DNA from: an uncultured Faecalibacterium sp.
GTDB taxonomy: Bacteria > Bacillota > Clostridia > Oscillospirales > Ruminococcaceae
Direction of reading: 5' to 3'
DNA: 6,036 bases
Assembly (NCBI GenBank): GCA_937915335.1
Contig: CALDLZ010000432.1
Span: 1-6,036, forward strand
The notes under the pieces: generated by a model
Told to the model about the DNA's origin: nothing
Seen by the model: the letters and a program-made list of their open reading frames with translations, nothing else
Database searches by the model: none
Position numbers and translations under genes: made by a program
Shown here: positions 1 through 5,757 of the stretch, piece by piece
How the letters are laid out: each line of letters starts with the position of its first letter
Numbering within the stretch: position 1 is the first letter of the stretch

Positions 1-2451
1 TGCATTCTGGGCCTTTTCGGCCGCACGCAGGCCGCCGATCAGGCTGGCAAAGCCCCTGTCGTGAAGCATACAGCAGCGGGCGGTCTCGTCCGGCTGGGCC
101 GGGGTGAGGGCATCGCACTGCTCCTGATCCAGCAGGGAGATCATCCCCTCAGGCAGGTGGTAAGCCTCGGTGATGTGGCGGGCGGTCAGGCTGGGGTCCT
201 CGCAGGTGACCAGCAGGCGGATATTCTCCCGCTGGAGCACCTCGAGCCCACGGGCCACGTTGCGGCCGCCCACATAGTGGAGCACGAACATGGCGTGCAG
301 ACTGCCGGACACGGCCAGATACAAGATCTGCAGGGAGCCATTCTTGGAGTGTTCATCCTCGTACTCCTGCTCGGGCAGGGGCACGCCCTCCTTTTCCATG
401 TACAGTCGGTTACCGATAAGCACCCGGTTATTGTCGCACCAGGCGGCAAAGCCCAGACCATGGTGAACTTCCAGATCCTTCACAGGATAAAGGATGTCGG
501 TGCGGTCCTCGATGATCTGGCGGAACAGACCCCGCAGGGTCTCGCAGCTGTGGTTGAGGATGCTGGCCGCATAGAGGATGGCACGGTCGATGCGGCCGCC
601 CTTGAAGATACGGATATCCTCCAGATTGACACTGTCTGCGGTGAAGAGCTCATCGGCATCCACCTGCACGGTGTCCACGCCGCCCAGCTCCTCAATGGCA
701 GCCCAGCCGGGCACCACGGCACCGGCAGCGGCGGCAGTTTTCTGCAGGCGGAGAGACGCAATGCCCGCAATGAGGGTGGAGGACAGCGGTGCGCCCATGC
801 AGAGCATGGCGGCAAGGGCAGCGCCCATCCCATTGACACCGCCGCCGAACAACAGGAACGCCAGACCGGCCAGCACACCGGCACCCAGCAAAATCAGGGC
901 CGTCTTGTGAGCGCGGCGCTCACTGGCGCGCTCCCCGAAGCTCTGCTCCACCAGATTCTCGTCCCACTGGACAGGGCGGCTGAGCAACACCCAGGGATCC
1001 TTCTGATCCAGGCTCCGGGACAGTACCCGGATAAGATCTTTATTCCGGACACGGAACGCTCCCTGCAGGCCCTCGGGGGACTTGGTGGCGAGGTCATAGC
1101 CGTTCTTAACGGCTGTCAGCAGGACACGGCTGCCCAGCAGGGCCAGGAACAGCCCCAGGGCCGCCACGCCGGAGAGCAGCGTCCAACTGGAAGTCTGATA
1201 GCTCTGAGCGTTGAGCAGGGCCACAGCGGCCTGCACCAGCGCACCACAGGCGGCCAGCGCCGGCATGGTATCAGCGCTGGGACGGCCCTTGATGCCCTGC
1301 AGGCCATCCCGCAGGACAGGCCAGCCCACTGCCAGCGCGGCGGCCAGGAAGAGCAGGTTGGCGGCATAGAACGCCGCCGGGGCAATGACGGGGTCAAGGG
1401 CAGCCATGGGGGCCAGCAGGCCCTCTGCCACCAGCCCGAAGTGGAGCAGAACCACGGCCAGAATGCCCTCCAGCACGCACCGCAGGGTCAGCTCCGCACC
1501 CATCCGGCGGAGCTTTTCTCCCACCTGTTCGGGCGTTTCGGGTTCCGTTTCTTCTTCTGTTTTTTCTTCCGGTGTCTCCGCGGCTTCCGGGGCGGCGGGA
1601 GGCGCTTCCTCAGCAGGCCGGGTCGTGGCTTCCTCTGCCGAGGCGGCAGGCTGGGCCGGGGTCTCGTCCTCTTCCAGCCCCACCAGCGGCAGGCTCATGC
1701 TGTCATCGATGCCGGGTTCGGCGGTGCGGGTGGGGGCCTGCGGCTCGTTCTCGTCCGCACCCTTGCCGAAGAACCGGAAGGCCGGTTCGGCTTCGGGCTG
1801 GGTCTCCTGGGCGGATTCAGCCTCGTGGACCGACTGATCCTCGGCAAACACCATGGGGATGGCCGGATCCTCGGGCTCCGCAGGGGCTTCCGCCTCCACG
1901 GCCAACACCTCCTTGGGGGCATTCTGTACCTCTTCCACAGGGGCGGGCTTGGCAGGCTTCGGGGTACCGTAGAGCATGGCCTTGAGTTCGGCCATCTCCG
2001 CATCCTCCTGTTGTTCCTGCGGGGTCAGGGGCTCCCGGCTGCGGGGTGGCACCGGCTGCGGGGCCGGGGCCGCCTTCTTTTCCGGCTGAGGGGTGGGAGC
2101 AGCAGGGGCTTCCGGCTCCGCAGGCAGGGCTGCCGGGGCCGCTTCATCCAGCTCCCCCGGCTCCAATGCCAGTTCCAGCCCTGCATCGGTCTCTTCCTCA
2201 TGGCCCAGCACGATCTCTCCCGTGGGCGGCAGCTCGTTCCGCGCCGCCGGGGCGGGGGCCGTTTCCTCCTTTGCCTTTTCGCGGTGGAAGAACTTGCCCA
2301 GCAGACTGCCGGTGTTCTCCTTTTCGTCCTCGCGGTGCTTCATTGCTTCGGGCACCTGTGCCACGCTGGTGCTGAAAAACGTGCGGAACTTCTCGTTCTG
2401 CGCGTCGATCTCTTCCTGTGTCAGCTCTTTGCGCTTATCATCCTTTGGCAT
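1..2451 (-). CDS. P-type ATPase-like membrane protein with degenerate catalytic motifs (3' end outside window)
   Basis: The first 817 residues are visible and the frame is open to the window edge. Residues about 60-310 are a low-complexity Pro/Ala/Glu-rich, acidic, presumably cytosolic region. Six likely membrane helices follow, near 322-345, 357-379, 394-412, 424-446, 517-537 and 541-567. The stretch after helix 6 aligns by eye with P1B (heavy-metal) ATPases: AAIEELGGVDTV at 584-595 precedes the place where DKTGTLT belongs, but the residues are DADELFT (598-604). Asp598 remains; Lys, Thr and Gly are gone. The N-domain keeps a His (634, but NHS rather than EHP), a GLG (665-667) and VLIGNRLYM (677-685). 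TGD is replaced by TCED (749-752). Only about 70 residues separate helices 4 and 5, too few for a normal actuator domain, and no TGE occurs there. I infer a pseudo-ATPase or a repurposed P-type scaffold. The GDGxND region and any further helices lie beyond the window. The start has a good ribosome binding site, and the gene follows rlmB by 39 bases. Confidence 0.8.
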   Translation of the reverse strand, partial: MPKDDKRKELTQEEIDAQNEKFRTFFSTSVAQVPEAMKHREDEKENTGSLLGKFFHREKAKEETAPAPAARNELPPTGEIVLGHEEETDAGLELALEPGELDEAAPAALPAEPEAPAAPTPQPEKKAAPAPQPVPPRSREPLTPQEQQEDAEMAELKAMLYGTPKPAKPAPVEEVQNAPKEVLAVEAEAPAEPEDPAIPMVFAEDQSVHEAESAQETQPEAEPAFRFFGKGADENEPQAPTRTAEPGIDDSMSLPLVGLEEDETPAQPAASAEEATTRPAEEAPPAAPEAAETPEEKTEEETEPETPEQVGEKLRRMGAELTLRCVLEGILAVVLLHFGLVAEGLLAPMAALDPVIAPAAFYAANLLFLAAALAVGWPVLRDGLQGIKGRPSADTMPALAACGALVQAAVALLNAQSYQTSSWTLLSGVAALGLFLALLGSRVLLTAVKNGYDLATKSPEGLQGAFRVRNKDLIRVLSRSLDQKDPWVLLSRPVQWDENLVEQSFGERASERRAHKTALILLGAGVLAGLAFLLFGGGVNGMGAALAAMLCMGAPLSSTLIAGIASLRLQKTAAAAGAVVPGWAAIEELGGVDTVQVDADELFTADSVNLEDIRIFKGGRIDRAILYAASILNHSCETLRGLFRQIIEDRTDILYPVKDLEVHHGLGFAAWCDNNRVLIGNRLYMEKEGVPLPEQEYEDEHSKNGSLQILYLAVSGSLHAMFVLHYVGGRNVARGLEVLQRENIRLLVTCEDPSLTARHITEAYHLPEGMISLLDQEQCDALTPAQPDETARCCMLHDRGFASLIGGLRAAEKAQNA

Positions 2452-2457
2452 CCTTGT

Positions 2458-2464
2458 CCCTCCC
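2458..2464 (-). promoter_or_regulatory. Ribosome binding site of the P-type ATPase-like gene
   Basis: Read on the minus strand, GGGAGGG lies six bases before the ATG at 2451. It fixes the start of the ATPase-like gene, which no stop codon bounds on its other side in this window. The 39-base gap to the rlmB stop shows no hairpin followed by a T-run, so read-through from rlmB is expected. Confidence 0.75.
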
Positions 2465-2490
2465 TGTTCTGGTAACGGCGGTCTGGCCGG

Positions 2491-3297
2491 TTATTCCTGT
2501 GCGGCGCGCTGGCTCTGGATCTCATACAGGATAATGCCAGCCGCCACCGAGACGTTGAAGCTGTCCACACCGGTGCCCTGCGCGGCCATATCCAGCCGCA
2601 CCACACCATCGCAGAGCTTTTTCACCAGCTGAGACACACCACTGCCTTCGCTGCCCAGCACCAGCGCGATGGGGCCGGTCAGGTTGTTCTTGCGCAGGGG
2701 CACGCCATCCATGTCGGCGCAGTAGACGAACACGCCCTGATCCTTCAGACGGCGGATGGTCTCGCCGATATTGGCCACACGGGCCACGGGCAGGCGCTCG
2801 GCGGCACCGGCGCTGGACTTGATGACGGTAGGGGTCACGGACGCGCCGCCCCGCTTGGGGATGACGATACCGTGGGCACCGCAGAGCAGGGCACTGCGCA
2901 TCACCGCGCCCAGATTGTGGGGGTCCTCAATGCCGTCACTCAGCACCAGGAAGGGGGGCTCGCCCTTCTCCTTGGCGATGTTCAGCAGATCCTCCACGGT
3001 CACATACTCGATCTCGCTGGCAAAGGCGGCCACACCCTGGTGGCTCTCGGTGCCGGTCATCAGGCGCAGTTTGTTGGGGTGCACCCGCTTGACGGTCGCA
3101 CCGACCTCCTTGGCCATGGCGGTATAATAAGCCGCCACGGCGGGGGCCATGCCCTCCGCGATCAGCACGGTATCCACGCCGGAACCGCTCTTGAGCAGCT
3201 CGGTCACAGGATTTTTGCCGTAGACCAGGCTCTCGTTCTTGGGCTGCTCCTCCGCATTACTGCGACGGGGGCGGCGCGGTATTTTCTGTTCGTCCAT
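2491..3297 (-). CDS. rlmB: 23S rRNA (guanosine-2'-O-)-methyltransferase, TrmH/SpoU family, RlmB-like
   Basis: The 268-residue protein has the normal length and layout of an RlmB-type SPOUT methyltransferase, which transfers a methyl group from S-adenosylmethionine to a ribose 2'-OH in 23S rRNA. After a short basic N-terminal tail (1-20), residues about 24-100 form the substrate-binding SpoU N-domain, opening with VYGKNPVTELL. The catalytic knot domain carries all three SpoU motifs: DGIEDPHNLGAVMRSA at 121-136 (Asn128 and Arg134 are the conserved residues), LVLGSEGSGVS at 212-222, and DSFNVSVAAGIILYE at 245-259. Nothing is missing. The exact target nucleotide cannot be read from sequence; in this phylum such proteins are usually named RlmB, or YacO when next to cysS/mrnC, and those neighbours are absent here. 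A ribosome binding site and an extended -10 promoter precede it, and the ATPase-like gene follows in the same direction. Confidence 0.93.
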   Translation of the reverse strand: MDEQKIPRRPRRSNAEEQPKNESLVYGKNPVTELLKSGSGVDTVLIAEGMAPAVAAYYTAMAKEVGATVKRVHPNKLRLMTGTESHQGVAAFASEIEYVTVEDLLNIAKEKGEPPFLVLSDGIEDPHNLGAVMRSALLCGAHGIVIPKRGGASVTPTVIKSSAGAAERLPVARVANIGETIRRLKDQGVFVYCADMDGVPLRKNNLTGPIALVLGSEGSGVSQLVKKLCDGVVRLDMAAQGTGVDSFNVSVAAGIILYEIQSQRAAQE

Positions 3298-3304
3298 CGA
3301 TGTT

Positions 3305-3310
3305 CTCCTT
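3305..3310 (-). promoter_or_regulatory. Ribosome binding site of rlmB
   Basis: AAGGAG on the minus strand lies seven bases before the ATG at 3297. It supports that start; no better in-frame start lies upstream. Confidence 0.75.
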
Positions 3311-3346
3311 CCATTCTATGGCAAGGCGGGCCGTTTAAGCCGCACC

Positions 3347-3364
3347 ATGATTTCGTATGATTTC
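3347..3364. repeat. Tandem 8-base direct repeat with 10-base period in the rlmB leader
   Basis: ATGATTTC occurs at 3347-3354 and again at 3357-3364, exactly one helical turn apart, between the predicted rlmB transcription start and its ribosome binding site. The spacing would suit a small protein-binding site or could be chance. No function is assigned. Confidence 0.4.
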
Positions 3365-3398
3365 AGTTTTTCTAGTTTTTGACACTGATTCATTTTAA

Positions 3399-3427
3399 AG
3401 TATAGCATACCCCGGCATTCTTCGCAA
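3399..3427 (-). promoter_or_regulatory. Sigma-A-type promoter with extended -10, driving rlmB and the ATPase-like gene
   Basis: On the minus strand the -35 is TTGCGA (3427-3422) and, after 17 bases, the -10 is TATACT (3404-3399). TGC just before the -10 makes an extended -10 element (TGCTATACT). The predicted transcript would start near 3392, leaving a leader of roughly 95 bases before the rlmB ATG. It is the best promoter match in front of rlmB. The -35 matches the consensus at four of six positions. Confidence 0.65.
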
Positions 3428-3455
3428 TGTTTGCCCGCGGCAAAAGTTTTCCACA

Positions 3456-3607
3456 TTCGACAGGCTATACAATCGGTAAACTGGCCCCGATTTTTCCACA
3501 TGTTGAAAACTCAGTGGAAAATGTTCAAAAATCAAGTTTTCACGCCTACTTTCCGGGTGGAATTCCACAGTTTCCACCGAGCTTTCAACAATGCCGGTTC
3601 GACAGGC
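3456..3607. repeat. Pair of 10-base direct repeats, TTCGACAGGC
   Basis: TTCGACAGGC occurs at 3456-3465, overlapping the end of the first TTTTCCACA box by none but abutting it, and again at 3598-3607, a few bases after the CTTTCAACA site. Each copy sits just downstream of a DnaA-box-like element. Chance is not excluded for a 10-mer pair in a region of this size. Confidence 0.4.
3557..3568. repeat. Perfect 12-base palindrome GTGGAATTCCAC
   Basis: GTGGAATTCCAC reads identically on both strands and contains the TTCCAC core shared by the surrounding box-like sites in both orientations. It may be a dimeric protein-binding site at the centre of the cluster. It has no loop, so it is unlikely to act as an RNA hairpin. 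Confidence 0.5.
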
Positions 3608-3644
3608 AACGCTCCGTCCGTACTTTTTGTAAAATTCAAGTCGG

Positions 3645-3659
3645 AAAACTGACAGTTTT
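3645..3659. repeat. Perfect 7+7 palindrome AAAACTG-A-CAGTTTT
   Basis: The two arms AAAACTG and CAGTTTT flank a single central A. The one-base centre fits an operator for a dimeric regulator better than an RNA hairpin. It lies about 90 bases upstream of the fba -35, so it could be an upstream control site for that promoter. Confidence 0.45.
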
Positions 3660-3747
3660 TTCAGGGGGAAACACGGGGATTTTGCCAGAATCTCCAACAT
3701 CAAAATGCCGAATGTGGATTCGTGTTGAAAACGGCCTGCGAATCAGC

Positions 3748-3776
3748 TTGATTTTATCCTGTAATTGGGGTATACT
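3748..3776 (+). promoter_or_regulatory. Sigma-A-type promoter of fba
   Basis: TTGATT (3748-3753), a 17-base spacer and TATACT (3771-3776) form a near-consensus promoter, as expected for an abundant glycolytic enzyme. Transcription should start near 3783, giving a leader of about 78 bases. I see no riboswitch-like structure in that leader. Two DnaA-box-like sites (3713-3721 and 3723-3731) end about 16 bases before the -35. Confidence 0.75.
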
Positions 3777-3846
3777 AACCTTAGGTTCGTTAAAGGATGC
3801 ACAATCTTGTATCCAAAACGGCTTTTTCGCCCCAAAATGATTTTGC

Positions 3847-3851
3847 GGAGG
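3847..3851 (+). promoter_or_regulatory. Ribosome binding site of fba
   Basis: GGAGG lies nine bases before the ATG at 3861. A second ATG at 3854, in another frame and only two bases from this site, is too close to be used. The site therefore selects the ATG at 3861. Confidence 0.8.
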
Positions 3852-3860
3852 TAATGAATA

Positions 3861-4724
3861 ATGTTGGTAAATGCAACCGAAATGCTGATCAAGGCACGCG
3901 ACGGCCACTATGGTGTGCCCCAGTTCAACATCAATAACCTGGAATGGACCAAGTCCGTTCTGACTGCCTGCGAGGAAATGAAGAGCCCCGTCATCCTGGG
4001 TGTCTCTGAGGGCGCTGGCAAATACATGACCGGTTTCAAGACGGTTGCCGCTATGGTCAGCTCCATGGTGGAGACCATGGGCATCACTGTTCCCGTTGCC
4101 CTGCACCTGGATCACGGCACCTACGAAGGCTGCAAGGCCTGCGTTGAGGCCGGCTTCTCCTCCATCATGTTCGATGGCAGCCACTACTCCATTGAGGAGA
4201 ACGTGGAAAAGACCAAGGAACTGGTCGCTCTGGCACACTCCAAGGGCCTGAGCATCGAGGCTGAGGTCGGTTCCATCGGCGGCGTCGAGGACGGTGTCGT
4301 GGGCGCTGGCGAGATCGCAGACCCCGCCGAGTGCGCAAAGATCACCGAGCTGGGCATCGATTTCCTGGCTGCCGGCATCGGCAACATTCATGGTGTCTAC
4401 CCCGCCAACTGGAAGGGCCTGGACTTCGATGCTCTGGACCGCATCCACAAGGCTACCAACAACATTCCTCTGGTTCTGCATGGCGGCACCGGTATCCCCG
4501 ACGAGATGATTCAGAAGGCCATCAGCCTGGGCGTTTCCAAGATCAACATCAATACCGAGTGCCAGCTGGTTTTTGCTGCGGCCACCCGCAAGTATATTGA
4601 GGCTGGCAAGGATCAGCAGGGCAAGGGCTTCGACCCCCGCAAGCTGCTGGCTCCCGGCTCTCAGGCCATCATCGACAAGTGCAAGGAGAAGATCGAGCTG
4701 TTCGGCTGCGCCGGCAAGGGCTAA
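3861..4724 (+). CDS. fba: Class II fructose-1,6-bisphosphate aldolase
   Basis: The 287-residue cytosolic enzyme splits fructose-1,6-bisphosphate into dihydroxyacetone phosphate and glyceraldehyde-3-phosphate in glycolysis, and runs in reverse in gluconeogenesis. It is a zinc-dependent TIM barrel. Visible motifs are FNINNLEWT (22-30); ALHLDHG (80-86) with catalytic Asp84 and zinc ligand His85; FDGSHYSIEEN (104-114); EAEVGSIGG (133-141); GNIHGVYP (174-181) with zinc ligand His178; LHGGTGIPDE (206-215) with zinc ligand His207 and the phosphate-binding Gly loop; and KININTECQ (227-235). The FAA-type core followed by GNIHGVYPxNW fits the streptococcal/clostridial fructose enzyme rather than the tagatose-bisphosphate aldolases GatY/KbaY. 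Length and motifs are complete. Codon use looks strongly biased (CTG, AAG, ATC, GGC), in keeping with high expression. It is a single-gene unit with its own promoter and terminator. Confidence 0.95.
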   Translation: MLVNATEMLIKARDGHYGVPQFNINNLEWTKSVLTACEEMKSPVILGVSEGAGKYMTGFKTVAAMVSSMVETMGITVPVALHLDHGTYEGCKACVEAGFSSIMFDGSHYSIEENVEKTKELVALAHSKGLSIEAEVGSIGGVEDGVVGAGEIADPAECAKITELGIDFLAAGIGNIHGVYPANWKGLDFDALDRIHKATNNIPLVLHGGTGIPDEMIQKAISLGVSKININTECQLVFAAATRKYIEAGKDQQGKGFDPRKLLAPGSQAIIDKCKEKIELFGCAGKG

Positions 4725-4767
4725 ACTGAAGCCAGCTTCCTAAGTACGATCCCACCCCATAAATGAT

Positions 4768-4813
4768 ACGGCCCCGCTGTTCTGTTATGCACAGAGCGGC
4801 GGGGCCGTTTTTT
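4768..4813 (+). terminator. Strong intrinsic terminator of fba, perhaps bidirectional
   Basis: ACGGCCCCGC (4768-4777) pairs perfectly with GCGGGGCCGT (4799-4808). The stem continues inward through 4785/4791 with two G-U pairs, giving about 18 pairs around a five-base loop, followed by six T's (4808-4813). It lies 43 bases after the fba stop. The convergent kinase gene ends at 4816, so the same hairpin could stop transcription from that side, but the T-richness on the minus strand (ATCATTTAT) is weaker. Confidence 0.92.
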
Positions 4814-4815
4814 GT

Positions 4816-5757
4816 TTATCTGACCTTATATTTCAACGGTGTCTGCACCTGCGCGCGGATCTTGAGCAGGTAGGTGCGGGTCTGCTCGGTGCCGCGCAGG
4901 ATGGCAGCCACCTGTTCCTGCTGCTCGGGAGTCAGGTTCTTGTCCTCGGCCAGCAGGTCGGCGTTGCCCTCGATGACGGCAAGGGGTGTTTTCAGCTCAT
5001 GGGAAAGCTGGATGATCTGCTCCCGCTGTTGCTGCTCCATGGCCCACTGGGCCTGCAGGCTGGCAGTCAGCTCCTGCCCCATGGTCTGCAGGGCAGTCAG
5101 GGCCTCGGCATATTCCCGCACCCGCGCGCCGGAGAAATCGATCTCCTCCACGCCCTTTTTCTCGGCCACCTGCCGGGAGACCTCGGTCAGCCGCCCGGTC
5201 TCCCGGGCCAGAAAACGGCCGGAACGCCAGGTGCACCAGGCAATGATCCCCAGCAGCAGAAGCAGCCCCAGTACAAAATAGGCGGCCTGCAGATCGGGCA
5301 GAACGCCCCGCAGCACCGGGTCAGCATAGGGCATGGCATAGTCAAACTGCAGCAGGCAGAAGGTTCCATCCCGCAGGATCGCATTGGTGTAATACTGCGT
5401 ATAGCCCAGGTGCCCCTTTCGGGTGCCGTGCCATTCTTCCAGTGCCCATTCCAGATGCCGGGCATCCATATTGGTGGCCAGAACGGCATCGCTTTCCCTG
5501 CTTTCAAACAGAACGTAACGGCAGAGCGGGTCGAGCTGGTTCGGGTCAAAGGTCTCTGCCGTCATCTTTGGCAGAAAGCTCTGGGCCGCCTCATTGGACA
5601 CGCGCGCGGCCCGGTTGGCAGGCAGGGCGATTCCCGTATGGATGAGCAAAAGGAGGATCACGAACCAAAGCACCGCCGCCAGCACACAGCAGAGCGCCGT
5701 CTGCACCAGATAGCGCAGGAGCACGGCCCACAAGGAAGTCAGTTTTCGTTTTTCCAT
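4816..5757 (-). CDS. Membrane sensor histidine kinase lacking the catalytic ATP-binding domain (truncated)
   Basis: The 313-residue protein has helix 1 (about 18-40), an extracytoplasmic sensor segment (about 41-159), helix 2 (about 160-177), a HAMP-like linker (about 180-235) and a HisKA dimerisation/phospho-acceptor domain with LSHELKTPLAVIEGNADLL (251-269), where His253 is the phosphorylation site. After the second HisKA helix it ends with LKYKVR and a TAA, so the N, G1, F and G2 boxes of the HATPase domain are absent. Complete kinases of this kind usually have a further 100-150 residues there. The stop abuts the fba terminator, so no missing half is hidden in another frame. It may be phosphorylated in trans, act as a phosphatase or phosphotransfer partner, or be a decaying gene. 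The start is ATG 5757, ten bases after GGGGAG (5773-5768); the in-frame GTG at 5775 has no such site. It overlaps the regulator gene by 19 bases, suggesting translational coupling. Confidence 0.85.
   Translation of the reverse strand: MEKRKLTSLWAVLLRYLVQTALCCVLAAVLWFVILLLLIHTGIALPANRAARVSNEAAQSFLPKMTAETFDPNQLDPLCRYVLFESRESDAVLATNMDARHLEWALEEWHGTRKGHLGYTQYYTNAILRDGTFCLLQFDYAMPYADPVLRGVLPDLQAAYFVLGLLLLLGIIAWCTWRSGRFLARETGRLTEVSRQVAEKKGVEEIDFSGARVREYAEALTALQTMGQELTASLQAQWAMEQQQREQIIQLSHELKTPLAVIEGNADLLAEDKNLTPEQQEQVAAILRGTEQTRTYLLKIRAQVQTPLKYKVR

Larger units (their letters stand above)
3447..3731. other. Cluster of DnaA-box-like 9-mers in the divergent intergenic region
   Basis: Sites resembling the DnaA box TTATCCACA or the variants TTTTCCACA and TTTTCAACA crowd this stretch. 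On the plus strand: TTTTCCACA at 3447-3455 and 3492-3500, AATTCCACA at 3561-3569, CTTTCAACA at 3582-3590. On the minus strand: TTTTCAACA at 3501-3509 and 3723-3731, TTTTCCACT at 3513-3521, TTTTGAACA at 3522-3530, GAATCCACA at 3713-3721. Four of them fill 3492-3530 almost without gaps. The region is visibly less GC-rich than the flanking genes, and no credible gene lies in it (3428-3747). No perfect TTATCCACA is present. It could be a DnaA-binding locus (origin-like, or a titration site), or sites for another factor controlling rlmB and fba. The pattern is seen in the sequence; the function is inferred. Confidence 0.5.

Noticed and set aside
61..2475. 804-codon open frame on the plus strand opposite the ATPase-like gene
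   Set aside because: It is in exact codon register with the minus-strand gene. It stays open because that GC-rich gene avoids TTA, CTA and TCA codons. Its product is His/Gln/Gly-rich with no recognisable domain, and the minus-strand protein has clear P-type similarity and a good ribosome binding site.
2465..2490. Short GC-rich inverted repeat between rlmB and the ATPase-like gene
   Set aside because: The pairing is weak and there is no T-run after it, so it is not a terminator.
3316..3501. 61-codon minus-strand frame with two CxxC motifs (CIAC and CEEC), resembling a small zinc-binding protein
   Set aside because: It has no ribosome binding site before its ATG, it spans the predicted rlmB promoter and several box-like sites, and its C-terminal half is not protein-like. 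Conservation in relatives would reopen it.
3427..3840. 137- and 73-codon plus-strand frames within the intergenic region
   Set aside because: They lack ribosome binding sites, run through the fba promoter or its upstream region, and encode no recognisable motif.
3782..3860. Possible riboswitch in the fba leader
   Set aside because: The leader is only about 78 bases and shows no stable stem or known aptamer motif.
3636..4481. 281-codon minus-strand frame opposite fba
   Set aside because: It is a shadow of the strongly codon-biased fba gene, covers the fba promoter and has no ribosome binding site.
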